DNA of 7,460 nucleotides, from the NCBI GenBank assembly GCA_016206235.1, contig JACQRZ010000029.1:1-7460 (forward strand), given 5' to 3'. The position numbers and the translations under genes were made by a program. This DNA is from Candidatus Uhrbacteria bacterium. Lineage in GTDB: Bacteria > Patescibacteriota > Patescibacteriia > JACQRZ01. This document shows positions 1 through 6,324 of this stretch, one piece after another (position 1 is the first letter of the stretch; the number at the start of each line of letters is the position of its first letter). The notes below the pieces were generated by a model. That model did no database searches. It saw nothing but the letters and a program-made list of their open reading frames with translations, and was not told the DNA's origin.

Positions 1-21
1 GAAATTAGAAATTGGAAATTC
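1..21 (+). repeat. Three tandem 7-nt units (GAAATTN) in the pilin leader
   Basis: Positions 1-7, 8-14 and 15-21 read GAAATTA, GAAATTG and GAAATTC. The array touches the window edge, so its full length is unknown. It is in the coding frame of the pilin-like gene and encodes most of the basic leader peptide just before the presumed cleavage Gly. Confidence 0.7.
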
Positions 22-853
22 GAGAGGTTCTGTCTTAATCATGTCAATCATCGTTGGCAGCGGCATTGTTGTTGTGGGAACAGCTTTGGCGGTTTTTGTT
101 GTAAGCTCAATCCGACAGGCGCGCAATAGCGACAATGCGTTGGTAAGCACGTATGCATCGGAAAGTGCAATTGAAAGTGCATTGTACCAAATTCGACAAG
201 AAGAACTTTCAGTCTTGCGAAAGGAGACAGATACGTTTGATAATAATACATCATGGACACTAGAAAATCGTGTTACGAACTCGGTTAACGAACTTGTAAG
301 TGCGAAATTGCCAAAAAACGGATCTGTCGTTGCTGATGTGTATCAAGAGAATGGCTTTGCGGCAGTTGAAAATATCCAAAGCATAAAGATTACATGGGAT
401 GCGGAAACTAACTGTCCTGGAAATCCTGCAACGCGCCCAGACATAGAATTCAGCTTAGTTGCATGGAAAGCGGGAGGTATTCAATGGGATACGGATTCAA
501 CAGTTAAAAAAGCATATAAAGCAGCATCTGGCACGGATAAATACGTGGTTGCCGTAAGCGAAGATTTTGGAGAGGCAAATCTCTTTAATCAACCATTCGT
601 TTTTCAGGTGCGGCCAATTTCGTGCGATCTTTCTCGCACGTCTCTTACCATGAGAAATGCGTCGGATGCCGTTATTCCGATCCCGAATTATTTTCAAGTA
701 AAACCCGCTGGAAGCCATGCAGCAGTAACGCGCGAGAGCAGCGCTATTATTCCAAGCAGACAGACGCATTCAGATGTGTTTGATTATACGCTGTTTTCTC
801 AATGCGATATCTATAAGGAGACACCGCAAGGAGTTGAAGAGGCATGCCAATGA
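2..853 (+). CDS. Type IV pilin-like / PilX-like protein, 5' end cut by window edge
   Basis: The reading frame is open from the first bases, and no ATG, GTG or TTG precedes the internal ATG at 41, so the true start most likely lies left of the window. Upstream codons read KLEIGNSRG, then SVLIM and a long hydrophobic stretch (residues 1-24 counted from the ATG at 41). This resembles a prepilin leader (basic, ending in Gly) plus the pilin N-terminal helix, although the usual Glu at +5 is Met here. The helix continues as a polar segment with an ASESAIESALYQIR-type pattern (residues 39-52), as in PilX-type minor pilins. The rest is a beta-rich, soluble-looking domain with four Cys (125, 195, 255, 269) that could pair outside the cell. 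The protein is probably exported and processed by a prepilin peptidase as a minor pilin or pseudopilin. The family call rests on the N-terminus only; the C-terminal domain is not recognised. The stop overlaps ligA by 10 nt, implying co-transcription. Confidence 0.72.
   Translation, partial: KLEIGNSRGSVLIMSIIVGSGIVVVGTALAVFVVSSIRQARNSDNALVSTYASESAIESALYQIRQEELSVLRKETDTFDNNTSWTLENRVTNSVNELVSAKLPKNGSVVADVYQENGFAAVENIQSIKITWDAETNCPGNPATRPDIEFSLVAWKAGGIQWDTDSTVKKAYKAASGTDKYVVAVSEDFGEANLFNQPFVFQVRPISCDLSRTSLTMRNASDAVIPIPNYFQVKPAGSHAAVTRESSAIIPSRQTHSDVFDYTLFSQCDIYKETPQGVEEACQ
828..833 (+). promoter_or_regulatory. Ribosome binding site of ligA (AAGGAG)
   Basis: AAGGAG lies 10 nt before the ATG at 844 and 16 nt before the second ATG at 850. 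The spacing favours 844 as the start. The site is inside the end of the upstream pilin-like gene, so ligA translation is probably coupled to it. Confidence 0.6.
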
Positions 854-2925
854 CCCGAGAGCAAGCAAAAAAAAGAATGAAACAGTTGCAATCTGTTATT
901 GAACACCATAGTTACTTGTACTATGTGCTTGACCGTCCAGAAATTTCAGATGAAGCGTACGACTCAATGGTGCGCGAGTTGCGCAAACTTGAAGAAGCAT
1001 ATCCTAACTTGATTGCGCAAGATTCACCAACACAGCGAGTAGGAGGTAAGGCTTTAGGAAAGTTTCGTAAGGTAACACATCGCACGCCAATGCTTTCTGT
1101 TCAAGACGTCATCAGCTTCGATGAGCTTGTTGCGTGGAAGGAGCGCTTGTCTCGCGTGGTGCCTGACACATCGCTGGACTACTATGCCGAACTCAAAATA
1201 GACGGGCTTGCCATATCGCTTACGTACCGCGACGGACTTCTTGAGGTTGGCGCGACACGTGGAGACGGTATTGTCGGCGAAGATGTTACGCAAAATATAA
1301 AAACAGTGAAAGCAATTCCTCTTCGTCTTCGGATGCCGCCAGAGAAGGAGATTGTCAGATTTCTGAAAAAGTATAAAGATATAGACGAAAAAAAGTTTAG
1401 GCAGCGCGTGGAAACATTGAAAGGTACTATTGAAATGCGCGGCGAGGTGTATATGACAAAGGACGTTTTCGAAAAAGTAAATACAGAGGCAAGGGAACTG
1501 CAACGGGAATATGCCAACCCTCGCAATATTTCAGCCGGAAGCGTGCGACAACTTGATCCAAAAATAACCGCATCACGAAATCTGAATTTTTATGCATACG
1601 CGCTCAAAGACGAAGAGACGTTTGGTCTTGCCACCCATGAGCAAGCGCACGAGTGCATGAAGCTTCTTGGATTGCCCGTTGAGCGCAGCGCCGAGTACTG
1701 TAAAGATCTTGAAGCTGCGTGTAACTATCAAGAACATATTCAAAAGATACGTCCCACGTTGCCTTTTTGGATTGACGGCGTGGTTGTGTCGGTACATAAC
1801 AATGAACTCCTTGAGCGGCTCGGTGTTGTTGGGCGCACTCCTCGCGGAGTCGTTGCTTTTAAGTTCCCACCCGAGCAGGCAACAACGCGCATTATCGATG
1901 TTGCTTTTCAAGTGGGGCGTACTGGTGCACTTACGCCAGTAGCGCATCTCGAGCCCGTACGTATTGCTGGAACAACAGTCTCTCATGCAACACTTCATAA
2001 TCTCGATGAAATCAAGCGGCTTGACGCGCGCGTAGGGGATACCGTGATCGTTGAAAAAGCAGGCGACATTATTCCGAAAGTAGTGCGGGTTGTGAAAGAA
2101 TTTCGAAGTGGCAAAGAGCACGTCATTTCAATACCGAAATCTTGTCCGATATGCGGCTCAAAAACCTATCGACGCGAAGGGGAGGTTGCGTTGTATTGCT
2201 CAAACCCAAAATGTTTTGCACAGGATAAAGAACGAATCATCCACTTCGTATCAAAGAAGGGTTTTGATATCGAGGGCTTGGGAGAAAAAATCGTTGAACA
2301 GTTGATGAGCGCCGGGCTTGTACAAACAGCAGCAGATATCTTTGCACTAACCGTTGATGAACTTAAGCCCTTGGAACGATTTGCTGATAAGTCTGCGCAA
2401 AATCTTGTCGAGGCAATTGAAAAAAGCAAAGACATTGAACTCTCTCGTTTTCTCTACGCTCTTGGTATACGGCATGTTGGGGAAGAAACTGCTCGCGATT
2501 TGGCACAACACTTTACAAACATTCGTACGCTTCAGCAAGCATCTTTGGAAGGGTTGCAAGCTGTTGAAAATATCGGCGGAGTAGTTGCTCAAAGCGTATA
2601 TGATTATTTCCGTCAAGAGCATACCGCAGCGCTTATAGGAGAACTTTTTAAAAATGGTGTTCATATTAAAAAAGTTCAAGTCGTGTCTTCCCAGTTTCTC
2701 AAAGGCAAGACGGTTGTGCTCACCGGCACACTCGAGTCGTTGTCCCGCGATGAGGCAAAGGAAAAAATCCATGCGCTTGGCGGCGATGTTTCATCGTCAG
2801 TGAGCAAGGAAACGGATTATGTCGTTGTCGGCGCCGATCCAGGCTCAAAATACGACAAGGCAAAAAAACTTGGCATTCCCATGCTCAACGAAGCTGAATT
2901 TCTCAAAGTGCTATCCAAAGATTAA
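844..2925 (+). CDS. ligA: NAD+-dependent DNA ligase LigA
   Basis: This cytoplasmic enzyme seals 3'-OH/5'-phosphate nicks in duplex DNA using NAD+, in replication and repair. All family domains are present in 693 residues (E. coli has 671). The Ia domain has the NMN-binding Tyr/Asp set (Y26, Y27, D36, Y39, D40). The adenylation domain has the KIDG nucleophile Lys118, ATRGDG (R139), MRGEV (E201) and motif V AFKFP (K340). The OB fold is about 343-425. A four-Cys zinc finger follows (C434, C437, C452, C457), then helix-hairpin-helix repeats (about 465-610) and a BRCT domain (618-693). Two oddities stand out: an insertion of about 25 residues between motifs I and III (about 165-195), and Ser316 where motif IV normally has Lys (E. 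coli K290). The start at 844 is supported by AAGGAG 10 nt upstream; ATG 850 would give an ATGA overlap instead. Identity is secure. Confidence 0.98.
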   Translation: MPMTREQAKKRMKQLQSVIEHHSYLYYVLDRPEISDEAYDSMVRELRKLEEAYPNLIAQDSPTQRVGGKALGKFRKVTHRTPMLSVQDVISFDELVAWKERLSRVVPDTSLDYYAELKIDGLAISLTYRDGLLEVGATRGDGIVGEDVTQNIKTVKAIPLRLRMPPEKEIVRFLKKYKDIDEKKFRQRVETLKGTIEMRGEVYMTKDVFEKVNTEARELQREYANPRNISAGSVRQLDPKITASRNLNFYAYALKDEETFGLATHEQAHECMKLLGLPVERSAEYCKDLEAACNYQEHIQKIRPTLPFWIDGVVVSVHNNELLERLGVVGRTPRGVVAFKFPPEQATTRIIDVAFQVGRTGALTPVAHLEPVRIAGTTVSHATLHNLDEIKRLDARVGDTVIVEKAGDIIPKVVRVVKEFRSGKEHVISIPKSCPICGSKTYRREGEVALYCSNPKCFAQDKERIIHFVSKKGFDIEGLGEKIVEQLMSAGLVQTAADIFALTVDELKPLERFADKSAQNLVEAIEKSKDIELSRFLYALGIRHVGEETARDLAQHFTNIRTLQQASLEGLQAVENIGGVVAQSVYDYFRQEHTAALIGELFKNGVHIKKVQVVSSQFLKGKTVVLTGTLESLSRDEAKEKIHALGGDVSSSVSKETDYVVVGADPGSKYDKAKKLGIPMLNEAEFLKVLSKD

Positions 2926-2929
2926 AGCA

Positions 2930-2956
2930 TTGCTTTTTTTCATAAAATACTATAAT
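2930..2956 (+). promoter_or_regulatory. Candidate promoter for gatCA
   Basis: A perfect -10 hexamer TATAAT (2951-2956) is preceded by a weak -35 TTGCTT (2930-2935) with a short 15-nt spacer. Transcription would begin near 2963, leaving a leader of about 28 nt before gatC. The -35 is poor, and the -10 box is itself part of a 7-nt periodic array, so the match could be incidental. gatCA may also be transcribed from upstream, because no convincing terminator follows ligA. Confidence 0.4.
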
Positions 2957-2991
2957 CTACCACCTACAAACTACTCACTACAAACTAAGGT
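2950..2991 (+). repeat. Six degenerate 7-nt units (CTANNNN) ending at the gatC start codon
   Basis: From 2950, six consecutive heptamers each begin with CTA (at 2950, 2957, 2964, 2971, 2978 and 2985). Units 3 and 5 are identical (CTACAAA). The first contains the TATAAT box, and the last contains AAGG directly before the ATG at 2992. The array is exactly 42 nt with no interruption. Confidence 0.7.
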
Positions 2992-3282
2992 ATGATCTCC
3001 AAAGAAGACGTTTCACATATCGCAAAGCTGGCCCGCCTGGAATTAACTGAAGATGAAAAAGAGCTTTTTTCGCAGCAGCTTTCATCGGTGTTGTCGTATA
3101 TCGAGCAGCTTAAAGAAGTAGATACGACAGGTATTGAGTATCACTACCATGTTGAAGGACTAGAGAATGTTATGGACGAAGATGAAGTAACACCAGCCGA
3201 TGAAGATACGCGCGCAGCACTTTTGGATGCAATGCCAGATCGCGCAGGCGATTTTTTGAAAGTAAAAGGAGTATTCAATTAA
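2992..3282 (+). CDS. gatC: Asp/Glu-tRNA amidotransferase subunit C
   Basis: GatC is the small subunit of the GatCAB amidotransferase, which converts Glu-tRNA(Gln) and/or Asp-tRNA(Asn) to the amide forms. It wraps around GatA and helps hold it to GatB. The 96 residues match the usual family size and pattern. The N-terminal ISKEDVSHIAKLARLEL helix (2-18) is characteristic. It is followed by a second helix (about 21-41), the VDTTGIE linker (43-49), an acidic NVMDEDEV segment (59-66; many homologues have Arg where D62 stands) and a C-terminal FLKVKGVF strand (88-95). The start is set by the family N-terminus. The only purine-rich match, AAGG at 2987-2990, is 1 nt from the ATG, too close for a normal Shine-Dalgarno. 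gatA follows after 9 nt, so the two are an operon. Confidence 0.96.
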   Translation: MISKEDVSHIAKLARLELTEDEKELFSQQLSSVLSYIEQLKEVDTTGIEYHYHVEGLENVMDEDEVTPADEDTRAALLDAMPDRAGDFLKVKGVFN

Positions 3283-3291
3283 GTAAGTGCT

Positions 3292-4755
3292 ATGGAGCTA
3301 CCTCGAACAATTCAAGAGACTCACGCCGCGTTAGTAAAGGGAGACATCTCGGCTACCGAACTTACGGGAGCGTATCTTCAAAACATTAAGGAACACAACG
3401 AAGTGTTGCATGCATTTCTTTCATTACATGAAGAACAAGCTCATACTGATGCTGCCAACATCGACAAGCGACTCAAGGCTGGTGAAAAAATCGGGACGCT
3501 CGAAGGGATACCACTGGCAATCAAAGACAATATTCTCGTAAACGGAACAGTTACAACCGCAGGTTCAAAAATACTTGAACACTATTGTGCGTCATACAGC
3601 GCAACGGTGATCGAAAGGTTGCAAGAGAGGGGAGCGATTGTACTAGGAAAAACAAACATGGACGATGCTGCAATGGGATCAAGCACCGAAAGTTCTTATT
3701 TTGGGCCCACAAAAAATCCATGGGATATTACGCGCGTTCCAGGCGGTTCTTCGGGAGGATCGGCAGCAGCAGTGGCGGGTGGTTTGTGTGTGGCTGCGCT
3801 TGGTTCAGATACTGGAGGTTCTATTCGGCAGCCTGCGAGTTTTTGTGGTGTTGTCGGTTTTAAACCAACCTATGGAAATGTTTCGCGGTACGGTCTCATT
3901 GCCATGGCATCGTCACTTGATCAGATTGGTACGTTTGGCGCAACCGTGGCTGACGCAAGCATAGTGTTTGATGCTATCAAAGGAGCTGATAAGCACGATT
4001 CAAGTTCTGCAAACGCTATTTCGACAGATACGTATCCGCAGCTTTCAAAGGCACTCAAAGGCATGCAAATCGGCGTGCCTAAAGAGTATTTTACCGACGG
4101 CATGGATAGTGATGTCGAGCGCTCGGTACGCGAAGCCATCGATGTGCTCAAAGGACTTGGGGCGATAATTGTTGATATATCTCTGCCTCACACAAAATAT
4201 GGACTTTCGGCATACTATATTATTCAGCCTGCGGAAGTATCGGCAAACATCGCGCGTCTCGATGGTATCCGTTACGGCTATTCTGCAAGGGACTCGCAGA
4301 ATTTATCTGAAGTCTATATGAAATCTCGTGAAGAGGGATTGGGTGAAGAGGTTCGTAGACGCGTCATGCTTGGCACCTACACACTTTCAGCTGGGTATGC
4401 GGACGCCTATTACAAACAAGCCCAAAAAGTACGCATGCTTGTAACCCAAGATTTCACAACGGCATTTGCTGACGTTGATTGCATTGTGACGCCAACAACA
4501 CCTTCGCCAGCATTTAAGCTCGGTGAAAAATCAGATCCACTTTCCATGTATCTCCAAGATATCTTTACCGTATCGGCAAATATCGCGGGCATTCCTGGAC
4601 TTTCAGTTCCATGCGGATTTGTTGAGCGTGACGGCGCATTACTGCCTGTTGGTTTGCAAATTCTCGGGCGACATTTTGATGATGGAACTGTCTTGCGTGT
4701 GGGGCATCAATATGAACAGGCGACAGAGTGGCACAACAAGAGACCAAGTCTCTAA
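3292..4755 (+). CDS. gatA: Asp/Glu-tRNA amidotransferase subunit A
   Basis: GatA is the glutaminase subunit of GatCAB: it hydrolyses glutamine and passes ammonia to GatB, which transfers it to the mischarged tRNA. The 487 residues are full length for an amidase-signature enzyme. The Ser-cisSer-Lys triad is visible as Lys78 (in PLAIKDN), cis-Ser153 (in PGGSSGGSAAA) and nucleophile Ser177 (in GSDTGGSIRQPA). Other family landmarks are NMDDAAMGSSTESSYFGPTK (122-141), the GFKPTYGNVSRYG block (189-201) and the C-terminal NIAGIPGLSVPCG (430-442). No good Shine-Dalgarno lies at a normal distance (AAAGGAG at 3265-3271 is about 20 nt upstream), so translational coupling to gatC is likely. gatB is absent from the window and must lie elsewhere. 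No terminator is evident in the 95 nt after the gene. Identity is secure. Confidence 0.98.
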   Translation: MELPRTIQETHAALVKGDISATELTGAYLQNIKEHNEVLHAFLSLHEEQAHTDAANIDKRLKAGEKIGTLEGIPLAIKDNILVNGTVTTAGSKILEHYCASYSATVIERLQERGAIVLGKTNMDDAAMGSSTESSYFGPTKNPWDITRVPGGSSGGSAAAVAGGLCVAALGSDTGGSIRQPASFCGVVGFKPTYGNVSRYGLIAMASSLDQIGTFGATVADASIVFDAIKGADKHDSSSANAISTDTYPQLSKALKGMQIGVPKEYFTDGMDSDVERSVREAIDVLKGLGAIIVDISLPHTKYGLSAYYIIQPAEVSANIARLDGIRYGYSARDSQNLSEVYMKSREEGLGEEVRRRVMLGTYTLSAGYADAYYKQAQKVRMLVTQDFTTAFADVDCIVTPTTPSPAFKLGEKSDPLSMYLQDIFTVSANIAGIPGLSVPCGFVERDGALLPVGLQILGRHFDDGTVLRVGHQYEQATEWHNKRPSL

Positions 4756-4768
4756 AAATTATCAAACC

Positions 4769-4782
4769 CTCATTTCTCATTT
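4769..4782 (+). repeat. Two tandem copies of CTCATTT in the gatA 3' spacer
   Basis: CTCATTT occurs at 4769-4775 and 4776-4782. Read on the other strand and rotated, it is GAAATGA, close to the GAAATTN units at the left edge of the window. It lies in a 95-nt AT-rich spacer (4756-4850) in which I see no convincing promoter, terminator or RNA. Confidence 0.5.
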
Positions 4783-4850
4783 CCAAAAAAATTTTATGTA
4801 TTTTAAATTTTAATTGGGGATTGGTTATTGTCAATTAGAAGTTTGAATGT

Positions 4851-5300
4851 ATGGAGCCGATTCTTGATTTTTCATGGATAAGGTATGGCATTGCCGGAGT
4901 TGCGGTATGTGCTGCAATTCTTTTTATTATTTTTAAGATACAGCATCTTCTACGGCGACCTGATCTCTATGGCATGAGTCGGGAAGAGATTAATAAGCGT
5001 TGGCGCGAGATTGAGGCACTCGTGCAACGTAATGATGAAATGAGTTACAAGCTTGCGGTTATGGAAGCAGACAAGCTGCTTGATCACGGCTTGAAGTCAA
5101 TGGGATTTGGCGGTTCCTCGCTCGGCGAACGTTTGAAACTTGCCGCGTATAAATACCCGAAAATCCGAAATGTATGGCCAGCGCATCTTACGCGCAATAA
5201 ATTGGTGCACGAAGCATCGTTTCATCTTCATCGTGGCACTGCCGCACAGGCAATTCAACAATTTAAATCCGCACTGCTTGAGCTTGGAATGCTTGACTAG
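4851..5300 (+). CDS. Single-pass membrane protein with HEPN-like RN-xxx-H motif
   Basis: The function is not established. Residues 12-32 form one hydrophobic transmembrane segment followed by positive charges (KIQHLLRRP), so the helical C-terminal part most likely faces the cytoplasm. That part has W51 in KRWREIEAL, a stretch resembling YKLAVMEADKLLDHGL (66-81), LGERLK (91-96), VWPAH (108-112) and then RNKLVHE (115-121). The R115-N116-x3-H120 spacing is that of the HEPN superfamily, whose R-x4-6-H motif forms the active site of many RNases, while other members only bind. The final helix (about 129-147) is amphipathic. The protein resembles a conserved uncharacterised family I associate with Patescibacteria; no search was possible. 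A modest TAGAAG (4836-4841) lies 9 nt before the ATG. No toxin or antitoxin partner is adjacent. The CDS is convincing, the HEPN assignment moderate, and nuclease activity only a possibility. Confidence 0.7.
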   Translation: MEPILDFSWIRYGIAGVAVCAAILFIIFKIQHLLRRPDLYGMSREEINKRWREIEALVQRNDEMSYKLAVMEADKLLDHGLKSMGFGGSSLGERLKLAAYKYPKIRNVWPAHLTRNKLVHEASFHLHRGTAAQAIQQFKSALLELGMLD

Positions 5301-5322
5301 CGCCTCCTTTGTTCGATATACT
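5293..5322 (+). promoter_or_regulatory. Sigma70-type promoter for the DsbA-like gene
   Basis: The -35 TTGACT (5293-5298) and -10 TATACT (5317-5322) each match the consensus at five of six positions, with an 18-nt spacer. Transcription would start near 5329, giving a leader of about 32 nt. The -35 overlaps the last codons and stop of the upstream membrane-protein gene. Confidence 0.6.
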
Positions 5323-5360
5323 ACGAGAGTTACCTAAGTTATTAATAGTATTGTCCTGTT

Positions 5361-6230
5361 ATGACAACACATCATCCGCACCATGGGGAGCATCATGAAC
5401 AACCGCATCACGATGCAGAGGCAAGGAACACAGCAGAAGAGTTGGCGCCGCTTGAATACGCGCCTTCCACGGCAAGTCAGCCAATGACATTTACTCTTCA
5501 AACAACACCAAAGAAAGTATTTTTTGCAGGGTTTATTGCCGGGCTTTTGATCATGGCATTGCCAACGGTATATTTTGCGACGCGTTCTAATGCAGTTGCT
5601 GATACATCAAGCGATACCGTTACTGTTGGTACTCCAACGCCAAGCGGTGATCAGCCAACACCATCTGCTCCAAGTCCGGGCAAGGTAAAGCAAGTTGGCA
5701 AGGAAGACTATGTTTTTGGCAATAAAAATGCCGAAGTTACGCTTATCGAATATTCAGATTTAGAGTGTCCCTTTTGTCAAAGATTTCATACAACAATTAA
5801 GCAAGCACTCGATGAGTATAAAGGAAAAGTGAATTGGGCATATCGTCACTTTCCCTTAAGCTTCCATGCAAACGCTCAGAAAGAAGCAGAAGCTTCAGAG
5901 TGCGCCGGCGAGCTTGGTGGTTCGAAAAAATACTACGAATATATCGATGCAATTTTTGCCCGAACAACAGCAACGGGTACTGGCTTTTCGTTGGATAACC
6001 TCGTACCTCTTGCAAAAGAGCTAAAACTCAATGAAGGTAAATTCAAGAGTTGCCTAGATGGCGGAAAGTATACAAGCAAAATTCAGCAATCCTTAAAAGA
6101 AGGTCAGGAAGCAGGTGTAGACGGGACCCCGGGCACTATATTGGTAACAAAAGACGGCAAGAGCGCACTCGTTGCAGGAGCCGTTCCACTTGAAGAGCTA
6201 AAAGCGCAGATTGACGCGTTGTTGAAGTAA
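5361..6230 (+). CDS. Membrane-anchored DsbA-like thiol-disulfide oxidoreductase
   Basis: This is a thioredoxin-fold protein of the DsbA/BdbD type that would oxidise or isomerise disulfides in exported proteins. Residues 1-17 contain eight His. KK at 51-52 and a hydrophobic helix (about 53-73) give an N-in signal anchor, placing the catalytic domain outside the cytoplasm. A Pro/Ser/Thr-rich linker (about 81-108) leads to the domain. VTLIEYSDLECPFCQRFH (126-143) holds the redox motif C136-P-F-C139, and GTP with cis-Pro257 is the partner loop. C181 and C231 sit where many members of this family carry a second Cys pair. Length (289) is normal for anchored members. It has its own promoter (5293-5322) and a strong terminator (6247-6277), so it is probably monocistronic. 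No good Shine-Dalgarno precedes the ATG. The redox partner (a DsbB- or VKOR-like protein) is not in the window. Substrates are unknown; pilus proteins are one guess. Confidence 0.92.
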   Translation: MTTHHPHHGEHHEQPHHDAEARNTAEELAPLEYAPSTASQPMTFTLQTTPKKVFFAGFIAGLLIMALPTVYFATRSNAVADTSSDTVTVGTPTPSGDQPTPSAPSPGKVKQVGKEDYVFGNKNAEVTLIEYSDLECPFCQRFHTTIKQALDEYKGKVNWAYRHFPLSFHANAQKEAEASECAGELGGSKKYYEYIDAIFARTTATGTGFSLDNLVPLAKELKLNEGKFKSCLDGGKYTSKIQQSLKEGQEAGVDGTPGTILVTKDGKSALVAGAVPLEELKAQIDALLK

Positions 6231-6246
6231 TATTCTGGCACGGAAG

Positions 6247-6277
6247 AAAGAAGGGCTTACACGCCCTTCTTTTATTT
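6247..6277 (+). terminator. Intrinsic terminator after the DsbA-like gene
   Basis: A 10-bp stem AAAGAAGGGC (6247-6256) / GCCCTTCTTT (6263-6272) with a 6-nt TTACAC loop is followed by a T-rich run to 6277. It begins 16 nt after the stop codon at 6228-6230. The flanking A and T runs make it partly bidirectional, but no gene converges from the right. Confidence 0.88.
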
Positions 6278-6324
6278 CGTAAGATAGTGTATATTGAGAT
6301 TGTGGAGAAGTGCTAGAGTCGTTT

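Noticed and set aside
41..853. ATG at 41 as the true start of the pilin-like gene
   Set aside because: The frame is open upstream and encodes a plausible basic leader ending in Gly before SVLIM. Starting at 41 would cut the leader off.
1054..2121. Long open frames on the minus strand inside ligA
   Set aside because: They lie opposite a full-length, motif-complete ligase, have no recognisable domains and are Cys/Phe-rich in the manner of antisense shadows.
2924..2940. Intrinsic terminator after ligA
   Set aside because: AAAGCATTGCTTT followed by Ts is suggestive, but a workable loop leaves only a 4-bp stem, mostly A-T pairs. It is too weak to call.
2950..2991. CRISPR-like array
   Set aside because: The units are 7 nt, degenerate and without spacers; this is simple periodic sequence.
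4811..4837. TAATTG...CAATTA inverted repeat as an operator or terminator
   Set aside because: It is a 6-bp A/T-rich stem with a 15-nt loop in AT-rich sequence, expected by chance.
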